This document shows positions 8,205 through 17,240 of a stretch of DNA of 64,000 nt, piece after piece. A program made the translations under genes and the position numbers. The notes beneath the pieces were generated by a model. It ran no database searches and was not told the DNA's origin. It was given only the letters and a program-made list of their open reading frames with translations. The stretch comes from JAXGXQ01 sp040772685 (GTDB lineage Bacteria > Bacillota > Clostridia > Saccharofermentanales > UBA5734): positions 243,891-307,890 of the forward strand of contig JAXGXQ010000003.1 in the NCBI GenBank assembly GCA_040772685.1. The letters are read 5' to 3'. Every line of letters begins with the position of its first letter. The stretch's first letter is position 1.

Positions 8205-8980
8205 TAGTGCCAGTCTCCTCTTGCTCTTCTTACGACCTCTTTCGCTAGTGAATCGTAGCTTTCAGCTCCTTTTGAACGCGGATCATACTCAAGTATTGAT
8301 TTACCATAGCTCGGAGCTTCGCTCAAACGCACATTTCTAGGGATAATAGTTCTAAAAACCTTATCCCCAAAGTATCTGCGCACATCATGTGCTACTTGAT
8401 GCGACAATTGTGTGCGCGAGTCAAACATCGTTACTACAACTCCAAATATTACCAAAGTTGGATTTAAGCTGCGTTTAACTATGCTAATAGTCTCCATCAG
8501 CTGAGTAACACCTTCCAAAGCATAATATTCGCCCTGGATTGGAACTAAAACACCATCACATGCCGTTAATGCATTAAGTGTTAAAAGGCCAAGAGAAGGT
8601 GGACAATCCATTAAAATGAAATCATATAACTCTCGCTGCGTCGTAAGAGCTTCTTTTAACAAGTACTCACGATTTGTTAATGCGACCATTTCAACTTCGG
8701 CTCCGGCCAAATCTATATTGGCTGGACAGATGAAGAAATTATCCCTTCCTGTCTCTGTAACTACTGATTCAAGCAAAATATCATTTATTAAAACATCATA
8801 GATCGTATTTTCAAGCTTCTTTTTATCGAGACCACAACCAGTCGTAGCATTTCCTTGTGGATCAATGTCGATAACTAGTACTTTTTTTCTCTGAGCTGCA
8901 AGAAATGCAGCTAAGTTGACGGTAGTCGTTGTTTTCCCGACTCCGCCTTTCTGATTTACAATAGCCAGTACATGCCCCAT
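8204..8980 (-). CDS. parA: Chromosome-partitioning ATPase ParA (Soj)
   Basis: A 258-residue deviant Walker-type ATPase that binds DNA non-specifically in its ATP form and moves ParB-parS complexes; in Bacillus the homologue also modulates DnaA. The deviant P-loop KGGVGKTTTT is at residues 10-19, the Walker A' region VLIDIDPQGNATTG follows, and DCPPSLGLLTLNAL is the Walker B region. It is first in the parAB operon and lies about 140 bases from the nearer parS site. The start has a well-placed AAGGAG about 10 bases upstream. Confidence 0.97.
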   Translation of the reverse strand: MGHVLAIVNQKGGVGKTTTTVNLAAFLAAQRKKVLVIDIDPQGNATTGCGLDKKKLENTIYDVLINDILLESVVTETGRDNFFICPANIDLAGAEVEMVALTNREYLLKEALTTQRELYDFILMDCPPSLGLLTLNALTACDGVLVPIQGEYYALEGVTQLMETISIVKRSLNPTLVIFGVVVTMFDSRTQLSHQVAHDVRRYFGDKVFRTIIPRNVRLSEAPSYGKSILEYDPRSKGAESYDSLAKEVVRRARGDWH

Positions 8981-9118
8981 ACCTCTTTGCTCCTTCTTAC
9001 ACTATCAACAATTCTATCATACGAATACTGTTTAATCATTTATTATCCAGACAAAACAAGCCGAGAGCTGACGTATATCGCAGATAAATACAATTAATGC
9101 TTTGTAGTTACGGGTAAT

Positions 9119-9134
9119 TGTTTCATGTGAAACA
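9119..9134. promoter_or_regulatory. parS site 1
   Basis: TGTTTCATGTGAAACA matches the bacterial parS consensus (TGTTTCACGTGAAACA) at 15 of 16 bases. It lies inside a 22-bp near-palindrome (9116-9137). It is upstream of parA, the expected neighbourhood for ParB loading. Confidence 0.93.
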
Positions 9135-9361
9135 ATTTCGTCTGAAAACTCGTTGTTTGTTTGACTGTGTTTGTGCTATGAACATATCGAATTTTCGAAG
9201 CAAGACATTTACATATGATCAAATGAACCATCGGGTAATAATTTCATTTAAAGCTACAGATGAATTTTTGTTGTCATACACCACGGCGATTAAAGTCGGG
9301 GGTCAGGAGATGGATGCTTGCATCTGGCAACATATATTGAGCCATCAATGCAGACAGCGGA

Positions 9362-9377
9362 TGTTTCATGTGAAACA
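9362..9377. promoter_or_regulatory. parS site 2
   Basis: The same 16-mer as site 1, TGTTTCATGTGAAACA, 243 bp away. It sits at the centre of a 32-bp near-palindrome (9354-9385) whose outer arms are ACAGCGGA and TCCGCTGT, so the flanks are also symmetric. Confidence 0.93.
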
Positions 9378-9508
9378 TCCGCTGTTTACGTAGTAGTACC
9401 AGTGCTTTTCGCGATTATTGAGCTGTTCAGCTCGCGTCAATGATCGGTCATAATATATACAATATTGTCACTATTCGTATATTTTTCTATTATTCTTTTG
9501 TGCTGCCT

Positions 9509-11572
9509 TTAGATATCCATAGTTGCATACTTCGCGTTTGTTGTAATAAATTCGCGGCGTGGTTCAACCTTGTCACCCATTAACAGGGTGAACACTTCAT
9601 CTGCTTCCTGTAGGTCGCAAAGCTCAACCTGTTTGAGTTTACGGGTTTCAGGATTCATTGTTGTCTCCCATAGCTGTTCAGAGCTCATTTCGCCTAAACC
9701 CTTGTAACGCTGCAGCTTTGGATTCTTCCAGCCGGTTTTTTCTTTAATCTCATCAACATCTTCTTCTGTATAGGCGTAGTACGCTGTATTTCCCTCGTAA
9801 ACCTTATATAACGGCGGACAAGCGATGTAGACATGTCCTTCTTCAACCAAAGGACGCATATGGCGGAAAAAGAAGGTCAGCAGCAGTGTGCGTATATGAG
9901 AGCCATCGACGTCAGCATCCGCCATCAAAATAACCTTGTGGTAGCGTAGCTTTTCCAGATCGAAATCTGAACCAATGCCCGCGCCCAGAGCTAATACAAT
10001 CGGTTGTAGCTTCTCATTGTCGTAAACCCGGTCAATCCTGGCTTTTTCAACGTTCAGCATCTTGCCCCACAAGGGCAGTATTGCCTGGTATTTGCGCTCA
10101 CGTCCGCCTTTTGCCGAACCGCCGGCAGAGTCACCCTCAACGATAAAGAGCTCACAGAAACGAGGATCCTTCTCCTGGCAGTCTGCAAGCTTGCCAGGCA
10201 AAGCGTTTGATTCCAGTACGTTCTTGCGTCGCGTTAATTCACGGGCCTTGCGGGCGGCGTCACGCGCACGTGATGCAGAAAGGCATTTATCAATGACAAT
10301 TCGCGCGATTGTAGGATTTTCCTCCAGATAAGCGCTTAGCTTTTCATTAATAATTCCTTCCACCAGGGTCCTGATTTCGGCATTACCCAGCTTTGTCTTG
10401 GTTTGTCCTTCAAACTGCGGCTCAGGCAGCTTAACGCTGATAATAGCGCCAATACCTTCGCGGACATCTTCACCTTGCAGATTCTTATCGCTGGCCTTCA
10501 GCATGCCGTATTTGCGGGAGTAATCATTTACTACTTTGGTTAAGGCCGATTTAAATGCAGTTAAATGAGTGCCGCCTTCTATAGTCGCGATATTGTTCGC
10601 ATAAGAATAGACATTTTCAGCATAGCTATCGTTATACTGAATGGCCACTTCAACAAAGGTATCTCCGCTCTTCGTCGCAATATAGATCGGCGGTTTATGC
10701 AATGCTTCACGATGCTTATTCAGATACTCAACAAAAGATATAATGCCGCCGTCATAGTGCAAAATCTTTTCTACAGGCTCAGCTTTGCGCTCGTCACGTA
10801 GAATAATTGTGATTTCACTGTTTAGAAACGCCATCTCACGGTAACGGGTAAGCATCATGTTGAAATCAAACTCGTAATCACCGAAAATTGTGGCATCCGG
10901 CTTGAAATGAGTCTTTGTACCAGTTTCGTTTGTATCACCTATAACTTTTAAGGGGTCAACAGTGATGCCTTCTTCAAACCGGATACAATAGATATGTCCT
11001 TCGCGCTTAACCTGTACTTCCATCCATTCAGACAGTGCGTTAACAACAGAAGCGCCAACACCATGCAGTCCGCCAGAAACACTATAAGCTCCGCCACCAA
11101 ACTTTCCACCAGCATGGAGAATAGTATGGACAACCTCAACAGAAGGTATACCTGTTTTGGCATGGATTCCAACCGGAATTCCGCTGCCATTGTCAATTAC
11201 GGTGACAGAATTATCGGAATTTAAAGTAATCCATATGGTGTCACACCGGCCTGCCAGTGCCTCGTCCACGGAGTTTGCGACAATTTCGTATATCAGATGG
11301 TGCAAGCCACGTGTACTGGTATCCCCAATATACATGCCAGGGCGTTTACGTACAGCCTCCAGGCCTTCAAGGACCTGGATATCGCCTTCGTCATAAGCAG
11401 AATTGTTCGTTGTATCAAAAGAGTCATAATCGCCATCAAGGTGATAATCCTCTTCATTTTCATGGAAATCATCATCAATCAGCGCATGGGGATTTGCTGC
11501 CAAATTGATCAGCTCGTCGTCATTTGCCTCGAAAACATTATTTTCGCTGAGCTCATTATTGTTATTTGTCAT
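9509..11572 (-). CDS. gyrB: DNA gyrase subunit B with acidic N-terminal extension
   Basis: A 687-residue ATPase subunit of DNA gyrase, which with GyrA introduces negative supercoils. The conserved part starts at about residue 60 (YDEGDIQVLEGLEAVRKRPG) and includes the ATP-binding GHKL motifs, EGDSAGGSAKGGR of the TOPRIM domain and DADVDGSHIR with the Mg-binding aspartates; the C-terminus ends in the usual QPRREFI-like region (PRREFITTNAKYA). The first 59 residues are Asn-, Asp- and Glu-rich and are not part of ordinary GyrB. No ribosome-binding site is obvious at a later start, whereas AAAGGTTG precedes the first ATG, so the extension is probably translated. gyrA is not adjacent but lies at 55 kb. 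Confidence 0.96.
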   Translation of the reverse strand: MTNNNNELSENNVFEANDDELINLAANPHALIDDDFHENEEDYHLDGDYDSFDTTNNSAYDEGDIQVLEGLEAVRKRPGMYIGDTSTRGLHHLIYEIVANSVDEALAGRCDTIWITLNSDNSVTVIDNGSGIPVGIHAKTGIPSVEVVHTILHAGGKFGGGAYSVSGGLHGVGASVVNALSEWMEVQVKREGHIYCIRFEEGITVDPLKVIGDTNETGTKTHFKPDATIFGDYEFDFNMMLTRYREMAFLNSEITIILRDERKAEPVEKILHYDGGIISFVEYLNKHREALHKPPIYIATKSGDTFVEVAIQYNDSYAENVYSYANNIATIEGGTHLTAFKSALTKVVNDYSRKYGMLKASDKNLQGEDVREGIGAIISVKLPEPQFEGQTKTKLGNAEIRTLVEGIINEKLSAYLEENPTIARIVIDKCLSASRARDAARKARELTRRKNVLESNALPGKLADCQEKDPRFCELFIVEGDSAGGSAKGGRERKYQAILPLWGKMLNVEKARIDRVYDNEKLQPIVLALGAGIGSDFDLEKLRYHKVILMADADVDGSHIRTLLLTFFFRHMRPLVEEGHVYIACPPLYKVYEGNTAYYAYTEEDVDEIKEKTGWKNPKLQRYKGLGEMSSEQLWETTMNPETRKLKQVELCDLQEADEVFTLLMGDKVEPRREFITTNAKYATMDI

Positions 11573-11655
11573 TATTCAACCTTTCATGTGGCTGGCAAAC
11601 TATTACGATTTGCCTCGCGGGTGTATCTGCCAATTAAATCATTTCTGGCGATAAA

Positions 11656-11922
11656 TCATAAATGATTATATAATTCATTATTTTTAGCTTTTAGTCGTTT
11701 ACGCAGCGTCGCAACAGAAACAGGAGAAACATATACCCGCTCGAGTGTCACTATAAAGGAGCGCGGCAGTTCGGGAGATACAACTTCAATTAGGTCGCGC
11801 TTTTCGGCTGCATTAAGATAATTAACCGTATCCTCTGAGTTTTCTGTTGTTTGATCGAGATCAAAAATACCCAGGATTAGCCGATCAGAAATTGTGTAAT
11901 CCCCACCAATATGAACATACAT
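11656..11922 (-). CDS. remB: RemB (YaaB/DUF370) regulator
   Basis: An 88-residue protein of the extracellular matrix regulatory RemB family, found between recF and gyrB in Bacillus (as yaaB). It begins MYVHIGGDYTISDRLILGIFDL and contains FIVTLERVYVSPVSVATLRKR, both typical. RemA/RemB proteins affect biofilm matrix and osmoprotection genes as DNA-binding regulators in Bacillus; the role in this organism is inferred. The position between recF and gyrB is conserved. It probably shares the promoter near 12048 with gyrB. Confidence 0.88.
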   Translation of the reverse strand: MYVHIGGDYTISDRLILGIFDLDQTTENSEDTVNYLNAAEKRDLIEVVSPELPRSFIVTLERVYVSPVSVATLRKRLKAKNNELYNHL

Positions 11923-12044
11923 ATTATGCTGCTTTCCTCTCGCTAAAATATTCGTTAACTACGAGTTGGAAGCTACTTGGAACTGGTCAGCAAAGCTTGA
12001 TTAAAGCTGACAAACTCCAGTTGAATCTAATTAGCATTACCTCA

Positions 12045-12057
12045 TTTATTATAACAT
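12045..12057 (-). promoter_or_regulatory. Extended -10 promoter upstream of remB-gyrB
   Basis: On the minus strand TATAAT (complement of 12048-12053) is preceded by TGT, giving an extended -10. No good -35 is seen. It lies 126 bases upstream of the remB start, in the gap between recF and remB. Confidence 0.5.
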
Positions 12058-12110
12058 AATTCAGGGTATAAATCCAGTAAAAGCCTTGATTTTAGGCCGT
12101 TTCACGCCGA

Positions 12111-13322
12111 TCAGATTGTCTTTTCAAGCGCTTCAGGTTCTTCATTAATAACTGTACCCTTGCTAACCTCGTAATAGGAAAATTTATCAGAAGCAGCACC
12201 TTCGAGTTGGCGGTTTACCTGGTCTTTATCTGTGCATGTCAATAATACTTGTGCCTGCTCAATACCCACCAGCAAGCTATGCCGCCGGATAATGTCCAAT
12301 TCCGACATTACATCATCCAGCAACAAAACCGGCAGCTCGCCTGTGTCCAATCGGATTATTTCCAGCTCAGCAAGTTTCATCGACAAAACAGCTGAGCGCT
12401 GCTGCCCTTGAGAAGCATACGGCTTCAGACTTTCACCGTTGAGGCTGATCTCCAGATCATCACGATGCGGACCAATCCCGGTAACACCTTTTTCGATGTC
12501 GTCCGCCATAGTTGCCCGTAGCTTCTCCGCAATCAGCTGCTGAGTCTCCTGGTCGTCCATTTCCGGTCTCAGACCCGTTATTGTACGATATCGTATACCT
12601 AAAGTCTCCTGGCCCGAGGAAATGCTCTGATGGGCTCTGGCGGCGATTTCTGAAATCCTGGCAGTATATTCCTGCCTGCGTCGGATCAAACGGCTCATAC
12701 TTCCCGAAAGCGCATGGTCCCATGTTTCCAATTGCATCAGTTCCTCAGGTTGCAGCATTTTATCAGCTCTCTGAAATATTTTCTGACGTAAATTTTTCAG
12801 TAAGCGGTTGCGCTGGTTCAACAAGCGATTAAACAGCTGTAATTCCTGAAAATAAGTCGGCCGGACCTGTGAAAGCAACAAATCCAGATATCGCCGGCGC
12901 GTTGAAGGACCTTCTTTGATCAGCATCAAATCTTCAGGCGCGAATATTACAGCGTGAAAAAGGCCCATCAGTTCGCTGATCCGTTCAAGGCGCATGCCAT
13001 TATGATAAACAAGCCTTTGGGGACGGCTCCGACGCGGGTCTTTGGGATCTGAATCAAGGTATCGGATCTCAATCGATTCTTCGAATTCTGAGTTATTAGT
13101 GAATGTTATTTTTATCCCGTATTCATTACTGCCATTCTGGATCATGTCAACATCACGGGAAGTACGATGTGAGCGGGCGCAGGCACAAACATAGACAGCC
13201 TCGAGAATGTTTGTCTTTCCCTGGGCATTCAGCCCGTAGAAAACATTGATTCCCGAGGCAATATCTACCTTGAGCGAGTCATAATTTCGAAATGTCGTCA
13301 GCTCGACGGAATTTACTTGCAT
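12111..13322 (-). CDS. recF: DNA replication and repair protein RecF
   Basis: A 403-residue SMC-like ATPase that helps load RecA at single-strand gaps. The Walker A motif FYGLNAQGKTNILEA is at about residues 28-42, and the ABC-type signature and Walker B region (YASQGQQRSAVLSMKLAE, LLLDDVMSELD) are in the C-terminal third. It begins 10 bases after the end of dnaN, consistent with an operon. The length is slightly above the usual 360-375 because of a short acidic tail (NEEPEALEKTI). The small S4-domain gene (yaaA/rlbA) that lies between dnaN and recF in Bacillus is missing here. Confidence 0.96.
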   Translation of the reverse strand: MQVNSVELTTFRNYDSLKVDIASGINVFYGLNAQGKTNILEAVYVCACARSHRTSRDVDMIQNGSNEYGIKITFTNNSEFEESIEIRYLDSDPKDPRRSRPQRLVYHNGMRLERISELMGLFHAVIFAPEDLMLIKEGPSTRRRYLDLLLSQVRPTYFQELQLFNRLLNQRNRLLKNLRQKIFQRADKMLQPEELMQLETWDHALSGSMSRLIRRRQEYTARISEIAARAHQSISSGQETLGIRYRTITGLRPEMDDQETQQLIAEKLRATMADDIEKGVTGIGPHRDDLEISLNGESLKPYASQGQQRSAVLSMKLAELEIIRLDTGELPVLLLDDVMSELDIIRRHSLLVGIEQAQVLLTCTDKDQVNRQLEGAASDKFSYYEVSKGTVINEEPEALEKTI

Positions 13323-13332
13323 TTAACCGTGG

Positions 13333-14439
13333 TCAGCGTCGCAACGGCAAGACTAAATAAGCGAAATCGTCGCTGTCCGCCGGCTTGATCACACTGGGGC
13401 CCATCGGACCGTTAAAGGCAATTGCAACCTCATCATCATCAATAACCTTGAGGGCATCGAGGAAATAACGCGGATTAAAATCAATATCTATCTTATTTCC
13501 CGACATGGAAATCGGCACTTCTTCACGTAATGTCCCGATATCAGTGTTGGCACTGACCAGCAGCGTATCAACATCCGGCGTTGACAGGCGAACCGGATAA
13601 CGGCGCTCCTCAGTAGAAATGATCAGGGCCGCCCGTTCAATTGCAGCCAGGATCGACTGAGGATTAATTTGAATAGTTGTTTCCGCTGCCTGGGGAATAA
13701 TAGAGTTGTAGTTCATGTAATCGCCTTGAATCAGACGAGAAACCAGTTTTACCCTGCCGGTATCAAATAAAATATGGTTTTGAGATTGCGATATATCAAC
13801 GGTTGTCTCACTGGGCTGAAGAATGCGGGCTACTTCATTTAGAGCTTTACCGGGGATAATATAGCGCATCTCCGGCAGTGGCTCTTCACTGACATAACGC
13901 CGCAATGCCAGACGAAAACCGTCAATTGCCACCATTTCCAGGCTTTTTCCGTCACTTACCAGACAACAGCCATTAAGAACAGGCCTGCTTTCGTCACTGC
14001 TCACTGCGAAAATTGTCTGACGAATAAGATCACGCATCACGTTCTGCTTAATGCGCAGCTGAGCACCTTCTTCAACTGTGGGAATTTTGGGAAAATCATC
14101 AGCGCGGATTCCCTTAATCGAAAAATGGCTGCTGCCGCTGTCAATTGTGATATTGAAATTAGCTGTACTTTCGATCGATACGATATCATCGGGAAGTTTT
14201 CTCACAATGTCGCCGAACATCCTGGCATTGATTACGACACTGCCGGATTCCGGCACATCAGCTTCAACCAGGCATTCAATTCCTGTTTCCAGATCATAAC
14301 CAATTAACTTAAGACCTGAATCAGCCGTCGATTCAATCAAAATACCATCAAGGATAGGTAGAGTCGACCTGGTGGCGACTGCCTTCTGAACAATAGAAAC
14401 AGCTTCCATCAGACGTTCGCGGGAGCAAATGAATTTCAT
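13333..14439 (-). CDS. dnaN: DNA polymerase III beta subunit (sliding clamp)
   Basis: A 368-residue ring-forming processivity factor. It begins MKFICSRERLMEAVSIVQKAV and ends YLVLPLRR, both characteristic; three clamp domains of about 120 residues follow one another. It lies downstream of dnaA on the same strand, separated by a 311-bp gap that holds the DnaA-box cluster. AAGGAGG is 8 bases before the ATG. Confidence 0.97.
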   Translation of the reverse strand: MKFICSRERLMEAVSIVQKAVATRSTLPILDGILIESTADSGLKLIGYDLETGIECLVEADVPESGSVVINARMFGDIVRKLPDDIVSIESTANFNITIDSGSSHFSIKGIRADDFPKIPTVEEGAQLRIKQNVMRDLIRQTIFAVSSDESRPVLNGCCLVSDGKSLEMVAIDGFRLALRRYVSEEPLPEMRYIIPGKALNEVARILQPSETTVDISQSQNHILFDTGRVKLVSRLIQGDYMNYNSIIPQAAETTIQINPQSILAAIERAALIISTEERRYPVRLSTPDVDTLLVSANTDIGTLREEVPISMSGNKIDIDFNPRYFLDALKVIDDDEVAIAFNGPMGPSVIKPADSDDFAYLVLPLRR

Positions 14440-14750
14440 GAATGATCCTCCTTGATTTACGCATCTTGTTTTATTTAAAACGGGCCAATTGGAATTGACG
14501 GGGCACTGTTACTCTCTATGAATAATTTTATCACTATTTCTTCTTATGGGGTGTGAATCATGGGGAAAACCTCTCAAAGCCAGACAATCTGGAGTTTTCG
14601 TCACTTTTTGTCGTGTTGATAACCCTGTGGGAAAGAAGTAAAAAATGGGGAGCCTTTTCCACACTGATTTTTTCCACAGACAAGTTCACACGTTTTTATA
14701 CACATATCCACATTTATTGTGGAAAAATGGGTATAACTAACCAATTTCCG
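14440..14750. other. oriC: Chromosome replication origin oriC (dnaA-dnaN intergenic)
   Basis: A 311-bp gap containing a dense DnaA-box cluster at 14655-14726. On the plus strand are TTTTCCACA (14655-14663), TTTTCCACA (14670-14678), TTATACACA (14696-14704, a full match to TTATNCACA) and ATATCCACA (14704-14712); TTTTCCACA is on the minus strand at 14718-14726. Weaker copies include TTTCCCACA (minus, 14626-14634). The surroundings are AT-rich. In Bacillus the unwinding region is in the same dnaA-dnaN gap. No comparable cluster is seen on the other side of dnaA (16101-16368), so this is the best oriC candidate. Confidence 0.88.
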
Positions 14751-16100
14751 TTAACTGACCAGACGTTTCTTGATCTCATTAATATCGCGGCTCAGCGCAT
14801 CAGATTTAGGCAAATCGTTGGTGATTTTATTACAGGCATGCATAACTGTTGTATGGTCACGATTTCCGAATTCCTGCCCAATGTGAGGCAAAGTCATATT
14901 TAACAGACTTCTGCATAGATACATCGCGATTTGACGTGGATTGGAAATTTCTTTATTGCGGCGGTTTGATTTTATATCTTCAACTGTAATGTGATAAAAA
15001 CGGGAAACAACATCCATTATTGTGTCGCAGTCAAGCTTACGCAAATTCATTGGCGCGATGATGTCTTTTAAAGCTTCCCGCGCAACGTCCAGTGTTATGC
15101 TCCCGGCCAGAAGTGAATAACAAAGCACAGTATTAAATGCGCCTTCCAGCTCGCGAATACTGGAAGCAACATTGCTGGCAATATAATCATAAACATCATC
15201 AGGAACATTTACCCGGTTTGCCTGGGCTCTGCGGCGCAGAATTGCTACACGGGTTTCGTAATCCGGCGGCTGGATGTCAACAGTCAGTCCGCTCGCGAAA
15301 CGGGTACGCAAACGTTCTTCTAATGAAGCCAAACTTTGCGGTGGTTTGTCGCAGGTCATTACAATATTCTTGCCGGATTCATACAGAGTATTAAAAGTAT
15401 GGAAAAATTCAATTTGCATCTGCTCTTTGTTTTCAATAAACTGGATATCGTCAATCAGAAGCATATCGGCATTGCGGTACTTCTGGCGGAAATCGTCGTA
15501 CTTATTCTCTTTAATTGTGTAAATAAATTCATTTACAAATTGCTCAGTTTGCACATAGATGATCTTTTTATTCGTTTGCCGTTCATGTACATAATTACCA
15601 ATTGCGTGCATCAGATGGGTTTTTCCCAGACCTGAACCGCCATAAAGAAACAGCGGATTAAAATTTCTGCCGCCTTGCTTTTCCGCTACTGCAACACAGG
15701 CTGCATGAGCAAAGCGATTCGCACTTCCGACAACGAACGACTCAAATGTATATTGCGGATTCAAACGGCTTTTACTATGTGTTTCGGGGTTGTTTGAACT
15801 AATTTCGAGTGGTGGCATCAGCTCCGCTGGATTGGTGTCGGCTAAATCAGTATTTTCGATTGTGATTTGAACATCATAATCAACCGTGCTGCTGACTTTA
15901 AGCGTGTTGCGAATCAAAGGTATGTATTGCTCCACAAACGTTTTATGAAAATCATTCGGTACAGCCAGCAGGAAAACGCCGCCTGCGGCAGACACAGGCT
16001 TCATCGGTTTAATCCAGGTATTCAGGCTTATTTCTGACATCTCATTTTCCAAATGAGAGACGGCGCGGTTCCAGATAATTTCAACTTCAGGCTGTTTCAT
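14751..16100 (-). CDS. dnaA: Chromosomal replication initiator DnaA
   Basis: A 449-residue AAA+ initiator that binds DnaA boxes and melts oriC. Walker A GGSGLGKTHLMHAIG, Walker B LLIDDIQFIENKEQ and the C-terminal signature GQEFGNRDHTTVMHACNKI are all present, in the four-domain order of the family. A longer frame would add MFIEGVD, but those codons contain the ribosome-binding site GAAGGGG, so the ATG at 16100 (MKQPEVEIIWNRAV) is chosen. It is followed by the oriC region and dnaN. It lies 31 kb from rpmH, its usual upstream neighbour. Confidence 0.97.
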   Translation of the reverse strand: MKQPEVEIIWNRAVSHLENEMSEISLNTWIKPMKPVSAAGGVFLLAVPNDFHKTFVEQYIPLIRNTLKVSSTVDYDVQITIENTDLADTNPAELMPPLEISSNNPETHSKSRLNPQYTFESFVVGSANRFAHAACVAVAEKQGGRNFNPLFLYGGSGLGKTHLMHAIGNYVHERQTNKKIIYVQTEQFVNEFIYTIKENKYDDFRQKYRNADMLLIDDIQFIENKEQMQIEFFHTFNTLYESGKNIVMTCDKPPQSLASLEERLRTRFASGLTVDIQPPDYETRVAILRRRAQANRVNVPDDVYDYIASNVASSIRELEGAFNTVLCYSLLAGSITLDVAREALKDIIAPMNLRKLDCDTIMDVVSRFYHITVEDIKSNRRNKEISNPRQIAMYLCRSLLNMTLPHIGQEFGNRDHTTVMHACNKITNDLPKSDALSRDINEIKKRLVS

Positions 16101-16206
16101 ATCGACCCCTTCTATAAACAAGACAGTTACATTAGTTTATCAGGTTTCGCAGCATGATTAAAGCTTGCGGCCACGAGCAGATTTTGATCCTCTTCTGATC
16201 ATATTT

Positions 16207-16216
16207 ATGCTATATT
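16207..16216 (+). promoter_or_regulatory. Weak extended -10 promoter before the DeoR gene
   Basis: TGCTATATT with -10 TATATT at 16211-16216 and no good -35. It is 153 bases upstream of the DeoR-type gene. Confidence 0.3.
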
Positions 16217-16368
16217 GAATGGCATCTGGGCATTTGCTGCCAGGTGACTACCCTGGCAAATAAAGCTCGGGCAACTGCAGCTGTTAGCTTCCGACCGGTT
16301 ACTCAAGTATGATAATCCGGAAGCTCTGATGGAAGATCTATCGAAATATTCAATTCAATGGAGGCAAA

Positions 16369-17121
16369 ATGCGAGTCGACAGAATCCGCGAACTGGAAAC
16401 ATATTTACAACGTAAGCAGTCGGCAACTTTGCCTGAACTATGTGATTACTTCGATGTTTCACTGAACACTATACGCCGTGATATCAAGGTGCTCCAGGTT
16501 AATGGCCGTGTCACTAAGGTATACGGAGGAGTATTGTATAACCCAGACGATGCCGTTGTGCCCGTTCATGACCGCAGCCACAAAGCTCTGCCGGAAAAGG
16601 ACCATATTGGGATACTGGCTGCTTCTCTGGTTGAAGACAATGATACTATTTATCTTGATTCAGGCACAACCACTTTACACATGCTGCCTCACTTAAAACA
16701 GTATAAAAACCTGACAATTGTCAGCAATAGTTTTCTGGTTTATAACGAAATGCAGCATCATCCGGAAATCAGCCTGTTTTCAACTGGTGGCTTGTACAAC
16801 CACAAAACCAAGTCATTTGTCAGCATGGGCGCGGTTGATAATCTGAAAGATATCCGGATCAGCAAAGCCTTCATGGGCGCGACTGGTGTCAGCATTGAAC
16901 AGGGCGCTACCAATAACTCTTTTCATGAAGCGCAAATAAAAAAAGCTGTCGTAAAGATTGCCCAAAAAGTAATCTTAATGGCTGATCACAGCAAACTGGA
17001 CGTTACTGCTGCTGTTTGCTTCTGTAATCTGGCCAATCTTTATGCCTACATAACTGATACCCGACCGCCGCAAGAATTGGTGGAATTCTTCAAAAGCAAC
17101 AACATCAAGTTACTGTACTGA
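16369..17121 (+). CDS. DeoR/GlpR-family transcriptional regulator
   Basis: A 250-residue repressor. The N-terminal winged helix RIRELETYLQRKQSATLPELCDYFDVSLNTIRRDIKVLQ (about residues 4-45) carries the DeoR signature, followed by a ribose-5-phosphate-isomerase-like sensor domain with DSGTTTLHMLPHL and FMGATGVS. DeoR proteins usually respond to phosphorylated sugars. It is convergent with the pgk-gap operon and divergent from dnaA, so no adjacent target is obvious; the regulated pathway cannot be named. GGAGGCAAA lies 2-9 bases before the ATG. Confidence 0.88.
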   Translation: MRVDRIRELETYLQRKQSATLPELCDYFDVSLNTIRRDIKVLQVNGRVTKVYGGVLYNPDDAVVPVHDRSHKALPEKDHIGILAASLVEDNDTIYLDSGTTTLHMLPHLKQYKNLTIVSNSFLVYNEMQHHPEISLFSTGGLYNHKTKSFVSMGAVDNLKDIRISKAFMGATGVSIEQGATNNSFHEAQIKKAVVKIAQKVILMADHSKLDVTAAVCFCNLANLYAYITDTRPPQELVEFFKSNNIKLLY

Positions 17122-17163
17122 AGCTGCGTTCGACTGCAACTGCATACAAAGTAATTGTTGCCT

Positions 17164-17205
17164 GACGAAAACTTGCCTGCAACTCAGTAGCTGCAGGCAA
17201 GCGAT
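17164..17205 (-). terminator. Terminator of the gap-pgk operon
   Basis: A perfect 10-bp inverted repeat, CTTGCCTGCA (17172-17181) with TGCAGGCAAG (17192-17201). Read on the minus strand it is followed by TTTTCG, so it should terminate the gap-pgk transcript 40 bases after pgk. Confidence 0.7.
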
Positions 17206-17240
17206 AAATAATGATAAATTAAGGTCTTGCTGGTTTTAAT

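Larger units (their letters stand above)
8981..9508. other. parA-gyrB intergenic region carrying parS
   Basis: About 530 bases without a credible gene. It holds the two parS sites. A 91-codon open frame (9118-9393) begins inside one parS and ends just after the other; it has no ribosome-binding site and its ends merely read the parS sequence as FHVK, so it is not called. Confidence 0.7.

Noticed and set aside
9118..9393. Open frame of 91 codons in the parA-gyrB gap
   Set aside because: It starts within one parS site and ends just after the other, both translating as FHVK; no ribosome-binding site.
16101..16368. Possible second oriC region upstream of dnaA
   Set aside because: No clear DnaA boxes were seen, unlike the gap on the dnaN side.
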